Below, piece after piece: positions 57,389-64,000 of a stretch of DNA of 64,000 bases (position 1 is its first letter; every line of letters starts with the position of its first letter). The DNA comes from Agrobacterium tumefaciens (GTDB lineage Bacteria > Pseudomonadota > Alphaproteobacteria > Rhizobiales > Rhizobiaceae). Position numbers and translations under genes: made by a program. The DNA lies in assembly GCF_005221385.1 (NCBI RefSeq), contig NZ_CP039903.1, positions 868,001 through 932,000 on the forward strand. The letters run 5' to 3'. The notes beneath the pieces are model-generated. The model ran no database searches. It was not told where the DNA came from and was given only the letters and a program-made list of their open reading frames with translations.

Positions 57389-58828
57389 TTATGCGCTGTT
57401 CTTCACCGCAGCATAGGCGGCAAGCGCTCTTTCTCGTGCCTTTGCATGATCGACGATCGGCAGCGGATAGGTTTCGCCAAGCTCGATGCCCGCCTTTTTC
57501 AACACCTCCTTCGGCGCTTCGAATGGCTTGTGGATGTATTTCCGCTCGAGCTTTTCAAGCTCCGGCACGAAACGGCGCACATAATCGCCATCGCCGTCAA
57601 ATTTCTCACCCTGTAGTATGGGGTTGAAGATGCGGAAAAACGGCGAGGCATCCGCCCCCGAACCCGCCACCCATTGCCAGTTGGCGGCGTTGGAGGCCGG
57701 ATCGGCATCGACAAGCGTATCGCGGAACCATTTCTCGCCCTTCCGCCAGTCGATCAGCAGGTGTTTGATGAGGAAGGACGCTACGATCATACGCACCCGG
57801 TTGTGCATGGTGCCGTGTTGCCACAATTGTCGCATCCCGGCATCGACGATTGGATATCCCGTCATGCCGCGCGTCCAGGCCTTGAAGGACCTCTCGTCGT
57901 CCCGCCAGGGAAAGGCGTCGAAACTGTCGTTCCAGTTCTTCTCGTCCAGTTCGGGGAAATGAAATAGCAGGTGATAGCAGAACTCCCGCCAGACGATTTC
58001 CTTGCGAAAACGGCTGATATCGTTTGAGGCGATGTGGCGGGAAAGCCCCTTCGTCGCGTGCCAGACGTTGGCGGGCGATATTTCACCCAAGGCCAGATGC
58101 GGTGCAAGCATCGAGGTCGCGTCCCTTGCCGGAAAATCGCGGCCTTCTTCATAGCCCTTCAGGGCGCCATCGATGAAGTCGCCAAGTTTCTCCTGCGCGC
58201 CGTCTTCGCCGGGCGCCCAGATATCGCTGAAGTGTTTCGCCCAGTCCGGCTTGGGCGGCAACAGCTTCCAGTCATCGAGTTTTTCAGATGTCGGCCATGT
58301 CTTCGGCGCCTTCAGGCTCTTTGGCGTCTCCGCCGGGGCATGCGGCTCCTCGCCACTCTCCAGCGCCCGCCAGAAGGGCGTATAGACCCGGTAGGGGCCG
58401 CCGGATTTCGTTTGCACCCGCGATGGCTCATGCAGCAGGTGGCCGGAAAAGCTGCGGACTGTCAGGCCATCGTTGCGCAGCGTCTGTTTCAACACCTTGT
58501 CCGTGGCCATGCCGGCCGGATCATACCGACGGTTCCAGAATACCGCGTCTGCGCCGGTTTCCGATATCAGCTGCCGCAGCATCTTTTCGGCATCACCACT
58601 TAAAAGCAGAAGGCGGTTGCCGGTTTTTTCCAGCGCGGCGGAAAGCGAGGCCAGCGAATGGTGAAGCCACCACTCCTGCGCACCGCCCAGCGGCCCTGAG
58701 GATTTTTCCCTGACATAGAGGGCGATGATGGGACCGCCGTGATCCACAGCTGCGAGAAGGGCAAGATTGTCCGAAAGGCGCAAATCCTTGCGGAACCAGA
58801 CGATGACGGGGGAGGCTGTTATCGGCAT
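57389..58828 (-). CDS. phrA: deoxyribodipyrimidine photolyase (PhrA-like, class III CPD)
   Basis: A 479-residue light-driven DNA repair enzyme. The N-terminal alpha/beta domain starts VIVWFRKDLRLSDNLALL and is expected to bind an antenna cofactor. The FAD domain has YPIVDAGMRQLWQHGTMHNRVRM and SNAANWQWVAGSGADASPFFRIFNP, including the Trp residues of electron transfer. Similarity to the class III enzyme PhrA of Agrobacterium is recalled from memory. It is divergent from the DUF982 gene. Confidence 0.92.
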   Translation of the reverse strand: MPITASPVIVWFRKDLRLSDNLALLAAVDHGGPIIALYVREKSSGPLGGAQEWWLHHSLASLSAALEKTGNRLLLLSGDAEKMLRQLISETGADAVFWNRRYDPAGMATDKVLKQTLRNDGLTVRSFSGHLLHEPSRVQTKSGGPYRVYTPFWRALESGEEPHAPAETPKSLKAPKTWPTSEKLDDWKLLPPKPDWAKHFSDIWAPGEDGAQEKLGDFIDGALKGYEEGRDFPARDATSMLAPHLALGEISPANVWHATKGLSRHIASNDISRFRKEIVWREFCYHLLFHFPELDEKNWNDSFDAFPWRDDERSFKAWTRGMTGYPIVDAGMRQLWQHGTMHNRVRMIVASFLIKHLLIDWRKGEKWFRDTLVDADPASNAANWQWVAGSGADASPFFRIFNPILQGEKFDGDGDYVRRFVPELEKLERKYIHKPFEAPKEVLKKAGIELGETYPLPIVDHAKARERALAAYAAVKNSA

Positions 58829-59001
58829 GAAAGAACCCGGTTCACTTCCGCTTGAACGAGTGTTGAAACGCTTTGTTCCGCAAATCGGCTAGAATGGAAA
58901 GATGGGGCACATGGTTTATCGAGGGTTATTTTTTCGCCCTTGAAACGGCAGGTGAAGGGAACCAACTGGAGGAGCCGGCGTTTGTCGCGGGTTAATAGAG
59001 C

Positions 59002-59298
59002 ATGGAAGTGCAATCAATGTTGCTGAAAGACGTTAAGTGGGAAAAGCCCGTTACCATCTCCCTTGAAAACGGTGCTCCCCGGATTTTCAACGGCGTTTAC
59101 GAAGCCTTCGATTTTCTCCAGCACGAATGGCCCGAACGCGGCGACAAGGCGCACGAGCAGGCGCTGCGTCTGTGCCGCGCCTCGCTGATGGGTGACGTGG
59201 CGGGTGAAATCGCCCGCACGGCCTTCGTTGCGGCCAGCCGGCAGGCGCAATGCCTGATGGAGGACAGGGCGGAGACGCAGAATAAAATCGCATCCTGA
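59002..59298 (+). CDS. DUF982 protein
   Basis: A 98-residue rhizobial DUF982 protein. The pattern KWEKPVTISLENGAPRIFNGVYEAFDFLQHEWP followed by a helix HEQALRLCRASLMGDVAGEIARTAFVAA is the family fingerprint. DUF982 genes occur in many copies in rhizobia and have no assigned function. The ATG at 59002 is used; a second ATG at 59017 is possible. A strong terminator follows. Confidence 0.85.
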   Translation: MEVQSMLLKDVKWEKPVTISLENGAPRIFNGVYEAFDFLQHEWPERGDKAHEQALRLCRASLMGDVAGEIARTAFVAASRQAQCLMEDRAETQNKIAS

Positions 59299-59321
59299 GC
59301 TGTTTTTCAGGACTGGCATGG

Positions 59322-59360
59322 AAAAGGCCACCCGCCGAACCGGGTGGCCTTGTTTTTTTC
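59322..59360 (+). terminator. Rho-independent terminator after the DUF982 gene
   Basis: AAGGCCACCCG pairs with CGGGTGGCCTT and is followed by GTTTTTTTC. The stop codon lies 23 bases upstream. Confidence 0.9.
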
Positions 59361-59423
59361 ACGATCAGGAAACGGGTTGTTTCGGACGCAGGATATGGCA
59401 TCGTGTGCGCCCGAAGCGGATGA

Positions 59424-59990
59424 ATGAATGCGATGACCAACCATTACGGCTATATTGTTTTTCCAACCGCGCTCGGCCATTGCGGCCTTGCATGGGCAGG
59501 GCGCGGCATCGCCCGTCTGCAATTACCCGGTGCTGACGCAGGGGAAACCGAAAAGCTTCTCCTTAAACGTTTTCCGTCGTCCACGATTGCGGTTCCCGAC
59601 ACACGTACGCGTGAGGTCATCGCGATGATCACCCGTTATTTCAGTGGTGAGGCGATCGATTTTACCCCTGTCGAACTGGATCTCGCCGGGCAGGAACGGT
59701 TTTTTCTCGATGTCTACAAGGTTGCGAGGCAGATCGGCTGGGGTGACACGACGACCTATGGCGGCATCGTAAAGACCCTCGGTCTCGGCATGGAAAAGGC
59801 CCGGGATGTCGGGCAGGCGATGGCGAAAAACCCGGTGCCGCTGATCATTCCCTGCCACCGCGTTCTGGCGGCCGGCGGCCGGCTGGGCGGCTTCTCCGCA
59901 CCGGGCGGAACCACCACCAAATTGCGCATGCTGGATCTCGAAAATGCCGGTCGCAACCGTGCCGATGAGGCGCAGGGCAGCCTGTTTTGA
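59424..59990 (+). CDS. ogt: methylated-DNA-protein cysteine methyltransferase
   Basis: A 188-residue suicide enzyme that removes alkyl groups from O6-guanine. The acceptor cysteine is in VPLIIPCHRVLAAGGRLGGF, and the helix-turn-helix with the arginine finger lies in the TTTYGGIVKTLGLGMEKARDVG region. The N-terminal domain is short (about 75 residues) and lacks Ada-type zinc cysteines. The ATG at 59424 or the one at 59433 may be used. Confidence 0.9.
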   Translation: MNAMTNHYGYIVFPTALGHCGLAWAGRGIARLQLPGADAGETEKLLLKRFPSSTIAVPDTRTREVIAMITRYFSGEAIDFTPVELDLAGQERFFLDVYKVARQIGWGDTTTYGGIVKTLGLGMEKARDVGQAMAKNPVPLIIPCHRVLAAGGRLGGFSAPGGTTTKLRMLDLENAGRNRADEAQGSLF

Positions 59991-60103
59991 AGCAATGACA
60001 GATCAGGCCGCATGAATAGGCGTCTGATTTCTGCCCATTTCTCGTCAAATTGTCGCTAAATTGTCACAATACACGGACGCCCTCCAACATAAGGGCGAGA
60101 CGT

Positions 60104-60547
60104 TTGAGAGTATCCGCGTTAATTCTATCCGCTGCCTTGGCTTTTACAGTCGTGGCGCCGGCCTCTGCCGGCATGCTGAACCAGGCAGAAAAATACACCG
60201 GGCTGCATGAGTCCAAAAACAACAAGAGCCTGAAGAATATTCTTGGGGCAAACCCCCGCAGCACCCCCTGGTGTGGTCTTTTCCTGCATGCCGTCGCCAG
60301 CAAGGCCGGCCGGCAATCTCCGAAATCCTACGGATTTGCGAAATCCTGGACGTCTTTCGGTTACGCCGTTCCCGTCGGCCAGGCCAAGCCCGGCGATATC
60401 GTCGTCATCCGCAACGGCCGCGGTTATCATGCCGGGATTTTGAAGAGCATGAGCGGCAAGACCGCCCAGATCCTCGGCGGCAACCAGTCTGGCCGGGTGC
60501 AGGTATCCAATTTCAACCGCAAGGCCATCGTCTCCGTTCGCCGTTGA
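60104..60547 (+). CDS. secreted TIGR02594/CHAP-like protein
   Basis: A 147-residue exported protein (hydrophobic core ALILSAALAFTVVAP, cleavage after ASA). The mature part has the catalytic-type motif RSTPWCGLFLHAVASKAGR with a Cys nucleophile, then SFGYAVPVGQAKPGDIVVI and RGYHAGILKSMS with a histidine, and ILGGNQSGRVQVSNF. This matches the TIGR02594 group of NlpC/CHAP-like peptidases, suggesting peptidoglycan cleavage. TTG at 60104 has AAGGGCGAG before it; the frame is open further upstream to 60050. Confidence 0.75.
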   Translation: MRVSALILSAALAFTVVAPASAGMLNQAEKYTGLHESKNNKSLKNILGANPRSTPWCGLFLHAVASKAGRQSPKSYGFAKSWTSFGYAVPVGQAKPGDIVVIRNGRGYHAGILKSMSGKTAQILGGNQSGRVQVSNFNRKAIVSVRR

Positions 60548-60572
60548 AGACCAGACATCATTTATTCTTATA

Positions 60573-60594
60573 AAGGCGGGCCATGACCCGCCTT
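60573..60594. terminator. hairpin between convergent genes
   Basis: AAGGCGGG pairs with CCCGCCTT around a six-base loop, and CCGTTTTTAA follows after two bases. It stands between the stops of the CHAP-like gene and the 79-residue gene. Confidence 0.6.
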
Positions 60595-60611
60595 ATCCGT
60601 TTTTAAGGGGC

Positions 60612-60851
60612 CTATGGCTGCTCCCTGGTGCCGGGAGCGGCGTCGCGCTGGTCATCGTCCTCCAGGTCGGTGGCAACGATGAAGGCATCCTCATGCTGGC
60701 GCGCAGCCTGCCGTCGGGCGCGCAGGTTCATCGTCTCATCCGGATAAATCTCACTGTCCTTGGATTTGAGTTCGCTGTCGGTTTCGAAACGCGCCACATC
60801 CTCGTCGCGAATATCGAGCGGTTCGTTCTTCGGCTTTTTCGGGGTGCTCAT
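60612..60851 (-). CDS. small acidic hypothetical protein
   Basis: A 79-residue hydrophilic, charged protein (PKKPKNEPLDIRDEDVARFE, then a DSEIYPDETMNLRARR stretch) with no hydrophobic segment and an acidic C-terminus. It begins at the ATG after GCAGGAGAATTATTC, a strong ribosome-binding site, whereas the longer open frame has none. I do not recognise a family. The gene is divergent from the DUF2934 gene and may share a stress-type promoter with it. Confidence 0.65.
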   Translation of the reverse strand: MSTPKKPKNEPLDIRDEDVARFETDSELKSKDSEIYPDETMNLRARRQAARQHEDAFIVATDLEDDDQRDAAPGTREQP

Positions 60852-60947
60852 GAATAATTCTCCTGCGGGGGTTCTGCTGAGCAAACGATCCCGCATCCAT
60901 GACGGTTCCCTTTTTCGAAGAAATGCTCGATCGCGATCGGTCTGTGA

Positions 60948-61451
<504 letters not shown>

Positions 61452-61551
61452 TTGCCGGAAGGCCCACTCGTCAGCTGGGCGAAAAATGCCACGAACCGGA
61501 CAGGGCGAATGCAGCTGCACTTCGCTCTTCAAAACATGTTTTTGAGAGAAA

Positions 61552-61626
61552 TGGCTCCCCGGGCCGGATTCGAACCGGCGACCTGTCGATTAACAGTCGA
61601 ATGCTCTACCGCTGAGCTACCAGGGA
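61552..61626 (-). tRNA. tRNA-Asn (anticodon GTT)
   Basis: On the minus strand TCCCTGG (acceptor) pairs with CCGGGGA (with one T-G), followed by G and an encoded CCA. The D arm is GCTCAGCGGTAGAGC and the anticodon loop is CTGTTAA, anticodon GTT; the T loop is GGTTCGAATCC. All 75 bases fold into the cloverleaf. Confidence 0.95.
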
Positions 61627-61802
61627 ACGTGCGCTGCTTGGCGCGGTGTGAGCGGGGTAATACAAATGCTTTTCCGATTTGCCAAGCGGTTTTTTCAAAA
61701 AAAACGCATTCCTCTTGTTTTATCCCTCTGAAGTCCCGATTTTCCGGGCTTATTGACGGTCAAAAAATTATCCACAGGCCAGACGCTGAAGGGCAGGATG
61801 GA

Positions 61803-62078
61803 ATGAAATTCGGAATGAACCACAAGACGGGTCGCCTCCATGTCGGAAAATGGAGCCTTGCCATGCCGCGTTCGCGGGTTGGAAGGATCGCCACCGGCTC
61901 CGCTCTGGTGGTTGGCGGAACGTTGGGGTTTTTGCCCGTTCTCGGTTTCTGGATGATTCCGCTCGGTCTTGTCGTACTCTCGCACGATCTGCCGGCGGTG
62001 CGCCGCAGGCGGCGAAGGCTTGCGGTCTGGTGGGCGTCGCGACAGAACCGCCGCGAAGCCCGTGACAGGGATCGGTAG
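61803..62078 (+). CDS. small membrane protein of unknown function
   Basis: A 91-residue protein with one strong hydrophobic segment (about residues 30-62, ATGSALVVGGTLGFLPVLGF and WMIPLGLVVL) and a strongly basic C-terminal end (RRRRRRLAVWW and later RREARDRDR). It resembles the PGPGW-type small membrane proteins in layout but lacks the PGPGW signature. The start at 61803 follows GGATGGA; a downstream ATG near 61863 is an alternative. exoD is convergent, 4 bases away. Confidence 0.6.
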   Translation: MKFGMNHKTGRLHVGKWSLAMPRSRVGRIATGSALVVGGTLGFLPVLGFWMIPLGLVVLSHDLPAVRRRRRRLAVWWASRQNRREARDRDR

Positions 62079-62082
62079 GCGC

Positions 62083-62727
62083 TTATCCGCCGATCGAGCT
62101 GCTGATGCCCTGTCCGGCCCAGAAGGCGGCATAGGCAAGTGCTGCGAAATAAATCGCCGTCAGGCCGAGAAACAGATAACCACCCAGCACGGTCACGCCG
62201 TCTCTCTGAATCATGCCTGCGGACAAAAGCAGGATGGCGACACCGGGCAGGGTGTTGGAAAAGGGAATGAAGCCAAGCGGCATCATCAGCAATACGCCCG
62301 CAGTCATCAGCGCCAGACCGTTTATTCTGTTGGCGACGATGCCGGTGGTGAGCGCCGGTACACGCGGACGAATAAAACCATCAAGCTTGGAAACGATGGC
62401 GACACCTTTTTGAAGCGCCGGCACCAGTTTTGCCGTCTCCATCTGCCGGTCGAGAATCTTGGCCGGCAGCCATGGCAGGCGGTTCAGCGTGATCGCGAGG
62501 CTGACGAGGATGATTGCCGCGCCGAATACCGTGCTGACGCCGGGAATGGAGACCGGAATGAGAAAGGGCAGGGACGCAATTGCGCAGATGAGCAACAGGC
62601 CCTGTTCGCCGATCGCTTCCATCAGCTCGCGCAACGTGATCGTCTGGCCCTGCAATTTGCCTATAAGCTTCTCCAGCGTGGTGCTGAGCTTTTCAGACGT
62701 ATCAGTGAATGCGAATTCGTTCGTCAT
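62083..62727 (-). CDS. exoD: ExoD-family exopolysaccharide/membrane protein
   Basis: A 214-residue inner membrane protein of the ExoD family. The N-terminal soluble part (about 45 residues, with TLEKLIGKLQGQTITLRELM) leads to paired helices (GLLLICAIASLPFLIPVSIP and VFGAAIILVSLAIT) and two more hydrophobic stretches. In Sinorhizobium ExoD affects succinoglycan and alkaline tolerance. The ATG at 62727 is preferred over an upstream in-frame one because homologues start shortly before ...TSEKLS. Confidence 0.85.
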   Translation of the reverse strand: MTNEFAFTDTSEKLSTTLEKLIGKLQGQTITLRELMEAIGEQGLLLICAIASLPFLIPVSIPGVSTVFGAAIILVSLAITLNRLPWLPAKILDRQMETAKLVPALQKGVAIVSKLDGFIRPRVPALTTGIVANRINGLALMTAGVLLMMPLGFIPFSNTLPGVAILLLSAGMIQRDGVTVLGGYLFLGLTAIYFAALAYAAFWAGQGISSSIGG

Positions 62728-62837
62728 GCCGCTTCCCGGAAGTTGTTTTAACTCCGGGTTTGATAACATTCATCAGTCCACATGCCTATCGCCGATAGAA
62801 ACCGGCATGGTCATGGTTCGTCGTATCTCTCGCTTTA

Positions 62838-62939
62838 TTAGTGCGAAACCCAGTGGCTATAGGCGCCGGCGAGAAGAACCACCAGCAGGATGGCGAGTAT
62901 CACCGGGTTGATCGACGTAATGAAGTTTACATAGTCCAT
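62838..62939 (-). CDS. 33-residue single-helix membrane peptide
   Basis: A very small gene: 33 codons plus stop. The product begins MDYVNFITSINPVILAI, passes through LLVVLLAGAYS and ends HWVSH, a single membrane helix with a polar N-terminus and a His/Trp end. A textbook Shine-Dalgarno GGAGGAAG stands five bases before the ATG (on the minus strand), which makes expression likely. It lies alone between exoD and the YqaA gene. No family is recognised; small peptides of this kind often modulate membrane complexes. Confidence 0.65.
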   Translation of the reverse strand: MDYVNFITSINPVILAILLVVLLAGAYSHWVSH

Positions 62940-63247
62940 GATAACTTCCTCCACTTCTTACATCTCTTATTCTACAGCAAAAAGGCGAGTTTATCTACCG
63001 CAGGGTGAAATTTCGCATCGCAGCAACCGACTGTCGGTGTGGGCTGGAATCGCTGGTATTTCCCATTTTTTGCGATGCAAAAATAATTCTTCCAACATTT
63101 GCCATTCTCTTGCGTTGTGTCTAATCCTGCTGCGGCGCTGGCTCTTCTCGGTCCGCTGCGCGCCGTCGTAAATCGCGTAAATCACTGCTGAGATGCCTCG
63201 GCGCTCCCGCCTTGACTTTTCTCCACACTCTTCCCCGGGGACATGAC
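62940..63247. other. 308-bp intergenic region with an operator-like palindrome
   Basis: It holds the upstream region of the 33-residue gene (left) and of the YqaA gene (right). A perfect inverted repeat TTTTTGC GAT GCAAAAA lies at 63067-63083. An open frame at 62938-63171 on the plus strand has no ribosome-binding site and is not supported. The rest shows no recognisable gene. Confidence 0.45.
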
Positions 63248-63835
63248 ATGCTGAAAAACATCTATGCCTGGACAATGGCGCTTGCGGCGCGCAAAACCGC
63301 CGTATGGTGGCTGGCGATCGTCGCTTTTGTGGAAAGCTCCGTCTTCGTCGTGCCCGCAGATGTGCTTTTCCTGCCCATGGTGTTGGCCAAGCCGAAAAAG
63401 GCGATGTTTTATGCGTTTGTGGCGACTGTCGCCTCGGTCCTCGGCGGCATCGCCGGCTGGTTTCTCGGCCATTATGCTTTCGAGAGCATCGCGCGGCCCA
63501 TTCTTGAATTTTACGGCAAGCTCGACAGTTTCGAGCACCTGAAGAACTCGGTGGACTACGAAACCATCGTGCTCCTGCTGGTGACATCGGGGCTTGCGCA
63601 CCTGCCGCCGATCAAGGTGGTGACGATCCTATCAGGCGCGGCCAATATCAGCCTCGGCCTGTTCATTCTTTCAGCCGTCGTCACGCGTGGCGCCCGCTTT
63701 TTCATCCTTGCCGGATTGCTGCAGAGATACGGTGATTCAGTGCGCCATTTCATCGAAAAACGCCTCGGCGTCATCACGGCGGCGGCAGCCGCGGCGCTCA
63801 TCGCGGTCTATGCGGTTTACGTTTTCGTGCGTTGA
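63248..63835 (+). CDS. YqaA-family (VTT/DedA-like) membrane protein
   Basis: A 195-residue membrane protein. The family block is FVESSVFVVPADVLFLPMVLAKP-like near residue 25, followed by ATVASVLGGIAGWFLGHYAFES, and a C-terminal pair of helices. It belongs to the VTT (SNARE-associated Golgi) group with YqaA and DedA relatives, proposed to affect lipid flipping; the substrate is unknown. The ATG at 63248 is selected over an upstream one because the membrane block starts here. Confidence 0.85.
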   Translation: MLKNIYAWTMALAARKTAVWWLAIVAFVESSVFVVPADVLFLPMVLAKPKKAMFYAFVATVASVLGGIAGWFLGHYAFESIARPILEFYGKLDSFEHLKNSVDYETIVLLLVTSGLAHLPPIKVVTILSGAANISLGLFILSAVVTRGARFFILAGLLQRYGDSVRHFIEKRLGVITAAAAAALIAVYAVYVFVR

Positions 63836-63940
63836 TCGAACGCAATTTTTCTACTCTTACAATACTGTCGCATAACTTTCAGCTTGCTGTCAGAATCCGT
63901 CTGTATCGGTTCTCTTGTCGAGTAAGGGAACCGTTTTATT

Positions 63941-64000
63941 ATGCGAAGATTTTGGAAGTGCTCCTTTGGGGGCATGGGCTTTGTTGTGCTTGCGGCAGGC
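63941..64000 (+). CDS. N-terminal fragment of an exported or membrane protein
   Basis: The last 60 bases open a frame that leaves the window: a short basic start (RRFWKCS) followed by a hydrophobic run GGMGFVVLAAG, as in a signal peptide or first membrane helix. AAGGGA lies 12 bases before the ATG. The rest of the gene is outside, so its product cannot be named. Confidence 0.4.
   Translation, partial: MRRFWKCSFGGMGFVVLAAG

Noticed and set aside
62938..63171. 77-codon plus-strand frame upstream of the YqaA gene
   Set aside because: It overlaps the start region of the better supported 33-residue gene, has no ribosome-binding site, and its translation shows no domain.

Overview
The window is a gene-dense, high-G+C stretch of alphaproteobacterial chromosome. 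It looks like the circular chromosome of an Agrobacterium (Rhizobiaceae). Grounds: the LdtR/LdtP pair next to hemB; rhizobial families such as DUF982, DUF6163, ExoD and DUF2934; an Mg-type HemB without the zinc cysteines; a PhrA-like class III photolyase; and small interspersed palindromic repeats typical of Rhizobiales. There is no prophage, insertion sequence, CRISPR array or plasmid-type region. Content is mostly core, with one likely accessory transporter operon. Protein assignments rest on recognised motifs and family memory, not on searches.

Layout. 1-9 kb: a creD gene cut by the left edge, a chemoreceptor, a SulP anion transporter behind a leader that can fold into consecutive stem-loops, a periplasmic protein of unknown function, and parC. 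9-12 kb: bpt (leucyltransferase), an RDD membrane protein and hemB on the minus strand, then a DUF6163 membrane protein. 12.4-14.6 kb: ldtR and ldtP, a MarR regulator and an L,D-transpeptidase, with a shared sequence element upstream of each. 15-21 kb: glyA-nrdR-ribD-ribE-lysE-like-ribH-nusB, in which ribD carries an in-frame palindromic mobile repeat. 22-24.3 kb: a membrane pyrophosphatase behind a structured leader. 24.4-29.8 kb: bamE, then the envelope/lipid cluster cbp3-DUF177-plsX-fabH-ihfA-merR.

30-44.5 kb: a nuclease-like protein, tRNA-Leu, and a copper-efflux locus (P-type ATPase, 2Fe-2S flavoreductase, HmrR/CueR regulator). A promoter with a 19-bp spacer lies upstream of the ATPase, and a matching one lies before a copZ chaperone 10 kb away, so one regulator probably controls both. 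Between them is a five-gene oligopeptide/nickel-class ABC transporter whose binding-protein gene is last and has its own AT-rich, palindrome-rich upstream region. trkH and a threonine ammonia-lyase follow.

44.6-64 kb: a HlyU-family protein, a membrane diguanylate cyclase, azoR divergent from a LysR regulator, a DUF2087 protein, cpdB, a PilZ protein, DUF1203, a degenerate DUF4344 protein, a RibD-C reductase, the minus-strand group cysK-alaX-sseA (sseA fused to an acetyltransferase), a photolyase, DUF982, ogt, a CHAP-like secreted protein, small stress-type proteins, tRNA-Asn, exoD, a 33-residue membrane peptide with a perfect Shine-Dalgarno, a YqaA-type membrane protein, and the start of a further gene at the right edge.

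Best leads: the SulP leader RNA candidate, the palindromic insertion inside ribD, the two-site HmrR regulon with an embedded flavoreductase, the regularly spaced operator half-sites before the ABC binding-protein gene, the sulfurtransferase-GNAT fusion, and the unannotated 33-residue gene.
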